The notes beneath the pieces were generated by a model. The model worked only from the letters and a program-made list of their open reading frames with translations. It did no database searches and had not been told where the DNA came from. A program made the position numbers and the translations under genes. Of a stretch of DNA of 64,000 nt, positions 47,965 to 59,590 are shown piece by piece. The DNA is taken from positions 892,501 to 956,500 of the forward strand of contig JAQFVV010000072.1 of assembly GCA_028023455.1 (NCBI GenBank). Direction: 5' to 3'. How positions within the stretch are numbered: the stretch's first letter is position 1; the number at the start of each line of letters is the position of its first letter. This DNA is from Epiperipatus broadwayi (lineage: Eukaryota; Onychophora; Udeonychophora; Euonychophora; Peripatidae).

Positions 47965-48344
47965 TGGGGATATTCTGCAAAGCTTGTTAAGAGCTTATTT
48001 TGCGAACTCTAATATAACATTTGTAAATACAAGCTTATTAAATTATGTCATGTGACATCTAACTTGATTTTTTTGTAATGAAATTAATGTCTATTTTTTA
48101 CCATTCTATTTCTAAGTTTTGTACATTTGAAATGAAAGGAACTGAATACTTTTGAAAAGTTAAATGTTAAGTCTTCTAGATAGACAATGGAGCTGCAAAT
48201 TGATATATTTTGTTCCAAACCTACCTCATGTACAAATTTATATAGCATGTAATAGCTCACATTTTGTGGATAAACACTGATTAGAAGAGAATATGTATTA
48301 TCTATTGAATTGCTAGTATATAATGCTTTTCAATGTGCATATAA

Positions 48345-49213
48345 GAGGGTGTACCCCCCAAAATCTGGAATTTTGTAATAAAAAATGTGTATTTATTTAA
48401 GGTGTTACAAATTGAATCTCTTTCAAAGTACTGACCATTTAATGCAATGCATGGTTTAAATGTGTTTGCATTTTCTGAAGCAGTCCTGAAGTCTTGCAAT
48501 GTGATGCATTTTAATATCCCCATCATTTATTTCTTCACTTCTTCCAAGTTCCTTTGAGTCACTTGTTTTTCATTCAGGGAAATAAAAAGAAATCATATGG
48601 AATGAGTTCAGGTGAATATAGTGGATGGATAATCTGACAAATGATGTTTTTGATTAAAAATTATTTCACACCCAAAAGCTTTGTGCACTGGTATGTTGTC
48701 ATGGTGATGCTACCACTTCCCAATTTGCCACAAATCAGAGTGTTTTCATTTCACTGCATCATGCAAAGATTTCACGAACTTGAAATTCAAATGTCTGACT
48801 TTTATGAATGAATTATGAATAAATAATAATCATTTGCATATATAAAAAACAATATCATCTTGATATTGGACTTTACTTGATGCACTTTTTTGGTATGTGT
48901 TTGAACTCTTTCATTAAACTACACATAAACTTGTCTTTTCCCCAGAGCAGTTACTTGTAAGCTATTGTAAGCATTACAGTTGCTTCTCTAACAGAAAACA
49001 GCATTCATATTGTTCCAACTTTTTGTCCATCACAAAAATGAACAAATAAGCAGGATGCACTTAACAAAAACATTTATTTTGCAGTACCATGACTTCACTC
49101 AATGATACCAGTTGGCATACTGATTCAGAGGATCTCCTCAAGAGGCATCTAGTGGCAGAAGCATGTAATACAACAATCTAGTCCACCAGAATTTGTTTTT
49201 TTGGATACCTACT
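48345..49213 (-). pseudogene. Mariner-family transposon, decayed and internally deleted
   Basis: On the minus strand a start at 49030 gives MDKKLEQYECCFLLEKQ, like the MxxxxEQR-IKFCF-L start of mariner transposases. Around 48680-48720 HHDNIPVHKAFG matches the HHDNAPxH motif that carries the second catalytic Asp. The region of the third Asp (YSPDLxPxDF) reads YPSTIFT, a stop, THSI, a stop, so that residue is gone. The frame at 48302-48526 supplies the C-terminus (CIALNGQYFERDSI). Total length is about 870 bp against about 1.3 kb for full mariners. Ends GAGGGTGTACCCCCC and (right) CCAGAATTTG...GGATACCTAC look like worn terminal inverted repeats. Confidence 0.85.
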
Positions 49214-49624
49214 GCATATATAACTCAGATATTTTTTTTTTTATGTAAATTAAGATTATAGTATAAATAAATGTTTTAAAAATAATAATATAGTTTCAAT
49301 AATAAGTTGAGGAAACACATACAATTTATGTTCACTTATGCATTCTCTGAAGCATTAGGAAGATGATGGAAAAAATATATATTAATGTTTTTAAAATAAA
49401 TAGTAAAATGTCTGATTTTCATCAATATTAAATATGCTCTGCATGAATCTCTCTAATTATTTTGATATGCTTTAATCAATATCAATTTTTAGTATGTTTT
49501 AATATTTTGTAAAAATTTTAGTATTATGTCAAAAATATTTTATTACATAAAATATTACATATCAGAGATGGTCCTTACAATAGTTGTCTTGCAGTCGAAG
49601 CATGTACTAAAATGTGTACTTTGA

Positions 49625-50074
49625 TCTTTAGATTATCTTCTCCATATCACTCCTGCACACTTTCTTATTTCATCCATCCATCTCACATGTGGTCTCTTTC
49701 TGGGTCTTTTACAATCTCTTGGAATCCAGTTTAAAATTCCAATTGTCCATCTATTATCATCTCTTCTAGCAATATGTCTAGCCCAACTCCACTTCAGTCT
49801 TTCAATTTTTTCAATGAGGTTAGTAACACCTGTTTGTTCTCTTGCCCAAATATTGCATTTTCGATCTCTTCTTGTTATGCCCAACATGTATTTATCCATA
49901 CTTCTTTGAGTGGTCTGAAGTCTCTGTTGCTCTTCTATTGAGTGTCCAAGTCTCAGATCTATAAGTAAGAACTGGTAAAACACATTTATTAAAAACCTTC
50001 CTTTTCAAACACATAGACATATTTCCTTTTAGTATCATAACATCAAATAAATATAAAGAAACAATTATCCCCAA
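49625..50074 (-). pseudogene. RTE-like LINE 3' fragment
   Basis: Minus-strand frames carry FNKCVLPVLTYRSETWTLNR (50074-49892) and, after a frameshift, LQTTQRSMDKYMLGITRRDR, WSWARHIARRDDNRWT and RPHVRWMDEIRKCAGVIWRR (49983-49633). Closely related to 31195-31651. It stops short of the usual 3' tail. Inactive because no catalytic domain is present. Confidence 0.85.
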
Positions 50075-50184
50075 ATATATTTCTACAGTGAATAATTCAT
50101 TTTATATGGATTATGTAGCTGAATAATATTAATAAGATACAGAATGATTTAATGCAGAGTTCATTTTTAGTATGGACTAAAGAA

Positions 50185-50990
50185 TAAAAAGACATGGACT
50201 TGGAAATAAAATTCTTGGACCATTATGTTCAAAGATCTGACAGTGAGATAAACTATAAAATGGTGATCAAACCCTTCCTTCTTCACAGAGAAGTACATCC
50301 TCCATCATGCACTCCCATCTTCCAAAAGGTGGCTAATTTTAAATGTTTTCTCTATAGAAATCAAATATTATGCAATTATGGAGCAGATTGAAAGAATAAT
50401 ATTGAAATGTACATCAAAGATTTGGTCAATGTGAGATATAAGAATAACATTTTTCTTAGAGTGATTAAGTTTTTTTTTATTCTACCCTAAATACCCACAT
50501 CCAGAACATGACAATACTATTATGTGGATAAGTCTTCCCTCCATGCCTGGTTTTTCACTACCATTAAATAATATATGTGTGGATGCATTTAATGTCAGCT
50601 TTAGAACTTCTCTAAATATGAATAAGCTCTTAAATAATAGAAAGAATAGGTTACCTCTGAACCAGGCCCTCAAGATTGTTTAAAATCAGTGGTAATGAAC
50701 CTAATTGCAAAGCAATCTATTATGAGGAACCACATTTTAATATTGCCACTAATCTGGCACAATGTAAATACGTGTATTCTCACACACAAAAAAGATCTCA
50801 ATGTGAAATCAGTGTATCTGAAGCATCAAATGGAATCTGGTGATAATTTTGATCTAAGGAATATCAAAATAGGCAAAAAAAATGTGAAGAGGATGGTTTA
50901 TCACTAATAACATCCACATGACAAACAAAAAAGATTATTGTATAGTCTTGTCTCAGAAATGGAATATGTAAATTACGAATTTACATATTG
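50185..50990 (+). pseudogene. Penelope-like element fragment: end of reverse transcriptase and GIY-YIG region
   Basis: The frame from 50194 reads LEIKFLDHYVQRSDSE, KPFLLHREVHPPSCTP and ANFKCFLYRNQILCN, matching the FLDV...YRKPT...HPxSxHP...K-FxxRA-xIC block of Penelope-like reverse transcriptases. The frame at 50483-50683 continues YPKYPHPEHDNTIMWISLP and FNVSFRTSLNMNKLL, the connector before the endonuclease. After a further shift, 50689-50907 ends in ESGDNFDLRNIKI, matching the ESGHxFDxxNxKI stretch of the GIY-YIG domain. Catalytic DD of the polymerase is not included. It differs in sequence from the copy at 44700-45250, so two Penelope-like lineages are present. Confidence 0.8.
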
Positions 50991-51204
50991 ACCAGTGAAT
51001 ATTAATGTCATATTTTCTCCAAATAATAACACTAGTTTAGCCGATAAGTTTGGGCACTATGATTATGACCCCCAGGATCGAAAAATAATGCTAAGCAAAT
51101 TATTTGTTAAATTGTCAAATAAAATTTAATCTTTTCTTGGGAAGCGTACTAATTGTTACTTGTACAATTACATAGTTCAAGAAAAGAAGCAAAATTCAAT
51201 AGAG

Positions 51205-51460
51205 TTATTATTATTGTTGTTGTTGTTGATGTTGTTATTGTTATTATTATTTTCATATATTTATTATTTTTCAAATTATTTTTTCATCTTTATTGACAAA
51301 TTATAATCCTGATAACGTTTTAACATGAATGTTTTTTTATTATTATTTAGAAACAAATATTATTACTATTCATAAGTATATGTAATTAATTTCCTCCTCT
51401 TCATTATTATTATTATTATCGTTGTTGTTGTTGTTATTATTATTATTATTTTTAGATTTC
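51205..51460. repeat. Compound trinucleotide microsatellites (ATT/GTT)
   Basis: Runs of TTA/TTG triplets occur at 51208-51255 and at about 51402-51452, separated by about 150 bases of A/T-rich sequence. Confidence 0.9.
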
Positions 51461-51469
51461 CATGTTTCA

Positions 51470-53630
51470 AAAATATGCATCGATCTAAAAAAGATAATTC
51501 ATATAAAATAAGAAGAAGTAGGATTAAATATTTCATCTGTTTTTTGTATAATTAAAAAGCAGATATATCAATCTTTAATTGGATTTAAAGTTTATATCTG
51601 GGTTAGGAGACAATAATTTTTCGCTTAATAAATAATTAATAATAATCATTATATATTTGTCACAAGTATATATTGTCGAGTTTGACACTTGTAAATGAAA
51701 GTATAAAAGAATAAAACCTGGGACACTTGAAGAGTTTCTACTTCAGCATTAGATGTATTTTGGGGATCAGAGCTGAGACAAGGGTGAATCGAATGAGGTA
51801 CTTGCCTCTGATAAACAATGGGAAAGGGTATCAAATTAGTGAAAAATGAAATTGCAAAAAAAAAGGCCAAATATATCTTGCAAAGTTCATCAAATTCTTT
51901 AAGCAAACAAATGATTTGCATCAGATACCCTTGTTAGACACACCCATTTCGTTACATGATATTGCCCTAATAAACAGTATGGTATGGATGTCTAAACTCA
52001 CATATTTTCTTGGACCTACTCTACAAGCTAGATCTCTTAAGTGAGTACATTATTTGTGCAGTGTGTTGGTATGATACTAAGTAGAAAATATTATCTTAAA
52101 TACATCAACTTAAGATAAGTTCTCTATGATATAAATTTGTAAAAATGTTTCATTGTATGTTACATTATATTAAGACTGCAATATTAATTTCCATTTTTAT
52201 TTATAATGTAATCAGAAGTAATATATTATACCGTTTATTTATATATGGTACAAATATATTGGCATTTGGTAAAAGCTAAAGGAAAAAATAAATTTAGTGT
52301 TCTTATTAAAAGATGGGTACCAAAGATGCAATTAATTTTTTTTTTTTAGTTGGTATAATTTTTTTAAAAAAAAACGTACAATGAAAATTACATTTTTCGT
52401 TCATATTTTTTTTTATGTGATTAAAAATAAAAGTTAAAATTGGAAATAAAAGACACGCAGATTACTAATCCAGATAAACTAAAGAAAAGAAAGAATTCCA
52501 CACGCAGATTTCAATTAGTAAAAATTTTCTAATTATGATTAAAGATGGCAGAATTATGTTTTTTTAAAAAAGACTTTATAACTAGAATTTAAGAAGGAAT
52601 ATACAAGATTATCTTGTATGTTGATAAAAGGACAAAAAATATATGCAGAAGTCTGAAAACCGGAACTTGAGTATAAAAGGAAGAATACCAGTGTGATCAG
52701 GGTCTGTTCTGTTTTTCTTTTGGCTGGTCCTGGATCTTGAAATCCAGGAACACTCTATGCTGAAATAATTCTTCATGCTGGAGTGGACTGAAGCTTTAGA
52801 CATCATTCATCATGAAGATCGTCAACCCCAGAAAAGCTTTCGTGACTAGCTTTTAGAACCAGGATCAAGAACAAGTTAAAACTAATGGCCACAAACTCAT
52901 TCTACCTCATGAAAAACTATGCATGGCAATCAACAATCTTCGTAAACTCACTATACTTATTGGTAAGCTAAGATTAACTATTCCTGATTGTGACTAAATT
53001 AAGTGTTCGCAAACTATTCTCCAATAAGCTTATAATATAATCCTGATAGAGACATTAAATTTTATTATTCAAGAGACTTATTTATCTAAGAAAAGCTAAG
53101 TGTAATATAAACTGTTTTAATTAATTGATTCTTGTCTGGATTAGCATGTGTGTGTTCTTTCCAACTTAATAGTAATTTGTGTTTTAATATTTTAATTTGT
53201 TAGAATAAAAATATTTATTTCTAATATCAACTATTCATTGTGTGTTATTAATGATAATCATTAGGTTTATTAATGTTAGTTATTAGGATTTGAGTATAAT
53301 TTATCTTTACCAATAATTATTAACTAAGCCCTGGGTGTAATATTCTCTGAAAAAAATAATAAGTTACGAAAAAGCATAACCCCGATCTTTTAGTTATTTG
53401 CAATAAAATTATGGGATATGAGGAAGTTAGGAGTCTATTGATTATGGTACCCTCTTACAAATTAAAACTAACTTTATAGGCAATTCCTGTTGTAATAATT
53501 AGTAGGCCAGTTAATCAGGAAATATAGCCATGTGTTTTTGGAAATAAGAACAAGATATTTTCTTATCCACAGCTTGATTAACTTTCTATTAAAACATGGA
53601 AAATGTTACAATATATATAATTTTTCTTTT
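51470..53630. other. AT-rich sequence, no supported gene
   Basis: A TATA-like GAGTATAAAAGGAAG at about 52670 precedes a more complex 52690-52930 stretch. This could be the promoter of an old LTR or gene, but no LTR pair or frame supports either. The frame at 51649-51921 is unrecognised. Confidence 0.35.
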
Positions 53631-53642
53631 TCAGATGAACGA

Positions 53643-55948
53643 ATGGCATCAAGAAAACCTAGAGGTGCTAAATATAGAAAAATAAAATAGAAAAATAAAA
53701 CAAGTCAACATAGGGTAATACTGTTGCAAAATTGGCTAAAAACCTGAGTACTCTAAATGCAAACAGTCACTCAAGACAATACCTGTCGGAACTCAAGACA
53801 AGATGATTGAAGTTGAAGAAAACATTATCACTGAAGATGAAAAAAAAGAAAAAGAAGTTGAGAAGATGAAATTAAAATATAAAAAAATTCAGATCAAGAA
53901 AAAAAGGCATTTAATTCTATTAATTTCGATGATCCATCTTTATGAACATCTATTACGAATAAAATTAGATGTTATAATTGAACATGGGTCAGAACAAAGT
54001 GACAGATTTCAGGGAATCTGCTTCAGAAAATGGCAGATTTTCAGAAAAATGTTTCAGTGGAGAATAAATCCATCATTACTGACTCATTTTTTCAAAAATA
54101 TCTACATCGATATTTTGTTTTTCATGTATCCTTTTTAGTAAAGGAGGTAAAACAGAATCTATCAATCTCCAATAAAAGCTGAGGATTTAAGGATTAGAAA
54201 AATCTAAGTCAAATTTCCGATCATGAAAATTCTGTATTTTATCATGATATGTAACTTCATTAATAATGCTTTAAAAAGAAACTTAAATCTGGTTGCTTTT
54301 ATAGATAATTTGTTGCAAAACGCAATAGACAGAAAATGAAAGGGGGTAAAATATTTTGTGTTATGTTAGGTGTAATTTTATTTTGAGCAAAGAACAACTT
54401 ATCTCTTACAGGTTCATAAAATAATATTGGCAATCTGAATGCAGACATTTTTCTAAATTTGACTGAATTAATAAGCCAATGCAATATGACCATTTCAGAA
54501 CATGTTGCTAATCATAAGGAGTCTGTTTCATACTTATCTAATAAGATCTTAGGAAACCACATTCAAAACTGAAGTTAAAAAATCCAAATACTTTCCCTTG
54601 ATGGATTGCATCATAAAGAAATGTACCAAATTATTCAATATGTGGTTAGTAGAAAAGATTTTATTATGATTGAAGAAAACTTCATAGATTTTATAGCAAC
54701 AAAAGGAAAAATGTGTAGCAGTTTAGCCTATGGAATTGTCAATAAATTGGAAAAAAGATGAGCTCAATATCCTCAATATTAGAAATCAAGGGTATGACAA
54801 TGGGGAAAACATGGTGGATGTTTATAATGGAGTACAAGCTATAATTTATCAAAAAATGAACAAGCTTTGTATATTCCTTGTGTGGTTCACAGCCTTAATT
54901 TGATTTGTAAAAATGCTGTTGCTTCAAATACTAACACAATCACATTTTTTGGAATTGTTCAGATACTATACATTTTCAATAACTACATGGGATAAACTAA
55001 TGTCTGTTTTAAAAAGAACTTTAAAATGTTATACTGACACATGATGGGTTTCAAGTGCAAATGCCATCAAGGAATTGCACTATCAAATACCCCAAGTGTA
55101 TAAGAGATTAATTAATTTAAAAAATGAGCAATCTTAGCAAAGCGTTGACATTAAAAGCATTTCCAAAATAAATATATTTAAAATTCTTACATAAGTTATC
55201 TACATAGAATTTAATATTGCAAGAAGTTGATAAAATAAACAAAACTTTGCAATCAAAAATGGTAACTATATTAAGTTTCACATTTAATAGAAGAATTCTC
55301 TAATTTATTGCAGCAAATGAGAAACACAATATGGAAAAATATTTTTTTAAGAGTGAAAATTTGGCTTCAGAAATGGAATTGTTTACAGATTTTGAAAATA
55401 AAAATATTAAACAACCAGTTTCTTATACGGATAAATATTGATTCACAGTAGAAATGAAAGGATTAATTGATATTTTAATAACGCAACTTAGATAGAGAAC
55501 TATATGGGATTTTGTTTGACTTCGAATTTTTAACAGATGAAAAATTAAAGTCGATGGATACAGAAAATTTAATTTTAAAAAGCAGGTTGTAATTTATCCC
55601 TTAAATATCCAAACAATATAAATTCTGTAGAATTATTATCAGAAATAATCCATTAATTCCAGACCTTTAAGCAGTTACAAGTTTAGATCTTTTAAAAACG
55701 ACGTGGTCCTATGAAAATTTAAAAGTTTGCGTTGAGAATATTTCTAACACTACCTGTTACTATAGCTTCTGATGATAGAGACTTCAGTAAACTAAGTTAT
55801 CAAATTGTACTTAAGGTTGTCACTTGCTAAGGAAAAATTGTCAAATTTGGCAATTCTATCAATCGAATAGGAATTTACAAAATAAATTAATTTTGATACA
55901 ATAATTGATACATTTGCTTCACCAAAAGCAAGAAAAGTAAAACTTTAA
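53643..55948 (+). pseudogene. hAT transposase, ZMYM1/TTF-zinc-finger type, decayed
   Basis: Start MASRKPRGAKYRKIK (53643-53690) resembles the SGAKYRK start of this family. A basic/acidic linker follows (53803 on). TTF-type finger traces near 54080-54240 include KNLSQISDHENSVF. The transposase core has DFIMIEENFIDFIATKGK (54655 on), then NQGYDNGENMVDVYNGVQAI (54790 on) with the catalytic-region YDN-x-NM motif, and ALYIPCVVHSLNLICKNAV. The C-terminal dimerisation domain reads KLSNLAILSIE, a stop, EFTK, a stop, then INFDTIIDTFASPKARKVKL to the final stop at 55948. Multiple stops and frameshifts make it inactive. The right terminus is probably near 56231-56269 (CTCTAGGTCCGGCTCAAG); a matching left end was not found. 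Confidence 0.85.
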
Positions 55949-56230
55949 AACAGTCTTATTATTTTGTCTCTACTATTAAAGTGAATTACTGAAATATTTA
56001 TAATATTCTAATTCATTTCATGTGTAATACTTATTTTGTTTTTCCTTTGTTAAGATTGGTCTGATTTAATTTTTAATGTGTGTAATTTTATGTTCCTAGT
56101 ACTATTGTATTATTACTGCGTTCTGTGATTTTTTAATTTAATAATTAATAAATTTATTTTGTTCCTAAAATCATTTATTTAATACTTACTAGAAATAAAA
56201 AATTATATACATAGGGGAGAAAATTTATCC

Positions 56231-56269
56231 TCCTGCCTCAGGCTAAAATACCTCTAGGTCCGGCTCAAG
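56231..56269 (+). mobile_element. Probable right terminus of the ZMYM1-type hAT
   Basis: GCCTCAGGCTAAAATACCTC then TAGGTCCGGCTC resembles the CTCTAGGxCCGGC ends of this hAT group. It lies 280 bp after the transposase stop. The left partner is missing or unrecognised. Confidence 0.5.
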
Positions 56270-56492
56270 TGGGAATTTTTTTTTCGTTTATTTTATTCAT
56301 ATGTTTCAAAAATTTACGCCGCCCGGTTTAAATATCGTATATTTAAAATAAAATAAATAAATACTATTTTTGCATATGCCATCCGCATATTTTAATTAGT
56401 TTGCTCAATTATAAGAATGTATAGTAATTAAATTTCCATAAATTATAATTAATACACTGTACAGGCTTAGACACACCTGCATATATATAATG

Positions 56493-56595
56493 TAATATAA
56501 GGGATTCGAACTCAGACTTTCACACAATGAGTTAGCAATATGAGATGGCATGGAGAGTTGTCGTGTGAAAGTCTGAGTTCGAATCCCTTATATAA
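56493..56595. repeat. Foldback with tRNA-like B box in its arms
   Basis: The arm AAGGGATTCGAACTCAGAC then TTTCACAC at 56499 is returned inverted as GTGTGAAAGTCTGAGTTCGA then ATCCC, ending near 56595. GAGTTCGAATCCC is a good RNA polymerase III B-box match, and the arm resembles the 3' half of a tRNA. The same AGACTTTCACA motif occurs in the palindrome at 63571-63748. Confidence 0.75.
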
Positions 56596-57363
56596 ATTAT
56601 AATTATGAATAATAAATATCTAAAGTAAAAATAATCTCTCAATTTTTCAAAATTTATTTAGTAAAATTGTTTTCAAGTTTTTTCTTCTAGGATTTAATAT
56701 TTATTGCCTTTGATATAAAAGATAGGAATGTTTCCAGTCCCCCCAAATAATGCTTTAAATTATCTTAAATATATGCACATTTTGCAAATTATGGGTATAG
56801 AATGTTTTGAATTAGAAAATCTTCGTTGTACTTAATATATATTTCAGAGAATAACCATTAAATTGTCGTTAGCTATAATTTTAATAAAATTTCCGTTCTA
56901 TCTACCGTCTTACAATATATATATATATCATTGAACATCAGTACGTATCATCTAACATACTTTCATAAGCATGCAGATAGAGAGATTTTTTTTTTAATTG
57001 CATACTCGCGCAAGATTTTAATGTTTTATGCCTGTGCACTCAGAATAGTAAACGAACAATTAAATATTATAAGACTCATAATTATACTGGCTTTCTTTTT
57101 GTTCTGCATTTCCTTAAGTAAGAATTTGTTCTTATTATAGCTTTGAATAAAATATTCATATCTTTATTTATATATGTATATTTAAGATAAAAGCATTTTT
57201 TTTTCTAAATGCAAGCAGTAATGTTATGTATATGTGAGAGTACATATAGACGTTAAAAAAATAAATAAATAAAGCGCTCTGCTAATTTGCTCTAACAAAC
57301 TTTATTGATAAATGTTAGCTAAACAAAGCATTTAAAATTCTCTATCTTGAAAACCACCCCCTA

Positions 57364-57407
57364 ACCTCAGACCAATGGTTTCATGCTTTGGCAGTCTTCA
57401 GTGAGGC
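57364..57407 (-). ncRNA. Hammerhead ribozyme, intact core (repeat spanning about 57285-57425)
   Basis: Minus strand: GCCTCA, CTGAAGA (57401-57395), stem II TGC-CAAA-GCA, GAAAC (57382-57378), CATTG, GTC (57372-57370), TGAGGT (57369-57364). Stem I has six pairs (last one U-G). Stem III has three pairs around an ATT loop, one more than elsewhere in the window. All core bases are present. The same repeat at 7365-7500 has lost G12. A strong candidate for activity as a monomer. Confidence 0.8.
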
Positions 57408-57683
57408 GCTAGAATAGTTTCAGTCACTATTTTATGCTCACATTACATGCACACATGTAGAACTGAAATATATATTCGGTAGTTTTTATGTTTTGAGTTA
57501 AGCATAAAAATCGGAATTCATATGATTGTTTTAGAAAACAATTTCTAAATATTGTGTCACATATAAAAGTGTTGATTACAATTTGCAAATAACTACAGTA
57601 TCTGCATGTCTTTATCGGTTTACTTCAGACCATGTACTGAATGCCTGAGCAATCACTTGGACCAAGTAGTACAGTGTTATAAT

Positions 57684-57862
57684 ACCCATATTCTCAGACT
57701 GGTCTCTGGTTTTTACCTTTTTCGGTGACTTCTTAAAAATTCAATGCAAAATTAACGCATCTAGAAGTAATCTTTTCAAGGTAATAGCTAGATGAATAGT
57801 GCATTCTTTTCCAGCCTGGGATCATAAGACCTCACTGATAAAGACAAATGACAGAAAATGAT
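57684..57862. repeat. Inverted pair of dead hammerhead motifs
   Basis: The minus strand at 57684-57722 keeps CCAGAGACCAGTCTGAG but has CCGAAAA for CTGANGA. The plus strand at 57831-57862 has CTCACTGATAA and GAAAATGATCTGG. Both lost G8 or equivalent bases and their stems. Confidence 0.5.
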
Positions 57863-58128
57863 CTGGTGACATGGATATATTATCAATGTATCATCTAATG
57901 TGTGAGTATGCAGTAGTTTAGCCGTACACTGTTAGCATTTTTCTAAAGAGAAATGTTTTTTTTTTGTGGTGTCTATTTAAAGGTGATTTTTCTTTGGTTT
58001 ATATACATGTGTGAAGATGTGTGTTTTATAAAAGTGCACAGATATAAAGTGTGACTATTGTGATAGTAGAGAAAAGGACTCAGATTCCCGGAGTGAAACG
58101 TAACCTATCACTTTTGGTAATCAAACCC

Positions 58129-58424
58129 CACATGATCATCCAAGTAACTAATCATTCTAATCATTATTTATTACATTAAATCCTCTAAATAAACTTCATT
58201 ACTAAATGTGGCATCCATTTAAACATCACATGACCTTCCAAGTAACTAATAATTCGAATTATTATTTATTATATTAAGTCCTGCAAATAAACTTCAATTA
58301 TTAAATGCTGCATTCATTCAAACATCACATGCCCTTCCAAGTAATTAATCATTCTAATTATTATTTATTATATTAAGTCCTCCAAATAAACTTCTTTATT
58401 AAATGTTGCATACACTCAATATCT
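58129..58424. repeat. Three tandem copies of a 98-99 bp unit
   Basis: Units start CACATGATCATCCAAGTAAC (58129), CACATGACCTTCCAAGTAAC (58227) and CACATGCCCTTCCAAGTAAT (58326). Each contains TTATTTATTA-ATTAA-TCC and AAATAAACTTC. Identity is about 88%. Confidence 0.85.
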
Positions 58425-58597
58425 TGGGTTATCAAATCATGATTATTATTTTTCTTGTTAATTAATATATATATAAATTTTATACATTTAAATTACCATA
58501 AATGATTACTAAGTTGTTGTTTTTTTTGGCTTCACAACAGCATTTATTACCAAAGATTTTTTGAAAGCAGTAAATTTACTTTTCAGCGTGAATGGGT

Positions 58598-58923
58598 TAA
58601 GATATGCGCTAATACGCAGCTGAAGAGAAATTTATTTTTTATATAATTGAAATATCAAAATAATGCTGAGTGCTTTCGAGAGTTACACTACTCTCATAAT
58701 CATAGCTGGGTTTAGTTGTAAAGTGCTGGAGCGAAAGTGTGTGTCAGTATATATGTTGTTGTAAAAATTTAAATTTATGCAAAATAACGAAAAAGAAAAT
58801 CTATAACTGAACCTAGTTACGATTATGAGAGCAGTGTACCTCTCAAAAGCCTCGGCATTATTTTTTGATATTTCAATTCTAAAGAATAAACTTCTCTTCA
58901 GCTGCGTATTACCACACATCTTA
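58598..58923. repeat. Foldback element sharing ends with the Penelope-like fragment
   Basis: The arms (AATACGCAGCTGAAGAGAA, TGAAATATCAAAATAATGC, TGAGTGCTTTCGAGAG, CTCATAATCATAGC) and the inverted partner ending 58910 match over about 110 bp. TGAGTGCTTTCGAGA followed by CTCATAATCATAGC also occurs at 44654-44695, beside the GIY-YIG remnant, suggesting that this is a non-autonomous derivative of that element's terminal repeat. Confidence 0.7.
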
Positions 58924-59174
58924 AATAGAAGTATAAACATCATATCATTCCAGCATGAAATATACTATTAGTTTTTATTATAAGTCACGAATGTGAATAA
59001 TTACTAATAAACAAGATTCAAGTCTATTCTGATTTATGGTCAGTAATGTTGGGTTTGTCATAGCTTGTGAAGGGATTGCTCTGAAACTGATCTGTTGAGG
59101 TTGCATTTTCGAAATTTAAAATCCAGAAATATGACTAATATATAACATTATGTAATGAGCTAACGATAATACAT

Positions 59175-59372
59175 GAATACTTGAAATCTTAAACTGGATT
59201 CCATGAGATGGTAAAAGACCTAGAAAAAAGACCACATGTGAGATGGATGAATAAATTAAGACTATGTGATGGAGTAATTTGGAAAAGAAAGGCTAGAGAT
59301 TGAAGAAGATGGATCAAACTTGGAGAGACCTTCAACCTGCAGTGGATCAATAATGTTTGAAATGATGATGAA
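59175..59372 (+). pseudogene. RTE-like LINE 3' fragment
   Basis: TTGAAATCTTAAACTGGATT, CCACATGTGAGATGGATG and AACTTGGAGAGACCTTCAAC reproduce the EILNWIPRD, RPHVRWMD and LGETF parts of the RTE tail in order, ending in ATGATGATGAATGAG. A short frame on the opposite strand is its shadow. Fifth copy in the window. Confidence 0.8.
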
Positions 59373-59399
59373 TGAGTTAATAGTGGACACAAAAAATTG

Positions 59400-59590
59400 A
59401 GCCTGCTCTAGAATTTAAGGGCTGTGGATCATGGTTCAGTTTATGATTTTGAGTGCTCAATATGAATTGACATTCTATACCTCCCCCCATATAATTTAGT
59501 ATAGCAGGATGGCAGAGTCTGGAACTCAAGATCCAAGAATCACAGTTTCTAGCTTTTTCTTCCAATCTTGAACTTCTTATCAATTCCTAG
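59400..59590. repeat. Two diverged units of the array at 44133-44610
   Basis: ATAGCAGGATGGCAGAGTCT, AACTCAAGATCCAAGAATCA and CTTGAACTTCTTATC align with the 44133 unit. A weaker one precedes it at about 59400. Confidence 0.45.

Larger units (their letters stand above)
47788..48025. repeat. Near-perfect foldback carrying hammerhead cores on both strands
   Basis: The arms (AGAGCTCGCAAAATAAGCTC through TTGCAGAATATCCCCAACCC and CTGCTACTGGCATC) and their inverted partner at 47931-48025 agree at about 95% over 80 or more bases, separated by a loop of about 48 bases. Each arm includes a complete hammerhead 3' portion, so a transcript from either strand holds one ribozyme plus its complement. The high arm identity indicates a recent event or gene conversion. 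Confidence 0.85.

Noticed and set aside
53803-54138. 111-codon Lys/Glu-rich frame as an independent gene
   Set aside because: It lies between the start and the zinc-finger traces of the ZMYM1-type hAT transposase and is best explained as part of that pseudogene.
58129-58424. CRISPR-like array
   Set aside because: The three copies are contiguous tandem units without unique spacers, in a eukaryotic context.
58598-58660. CTGAAGA...GAAAT arrangement in the foldback arm, resembling a type III hammerhead
   Set aside because: CTGAAGA and GAAA are present and a GATAT/ATATC stem III can be drawn, but the cleavage position would be G and stem I does not pair next to the core, so it fails the hammerhead rules.
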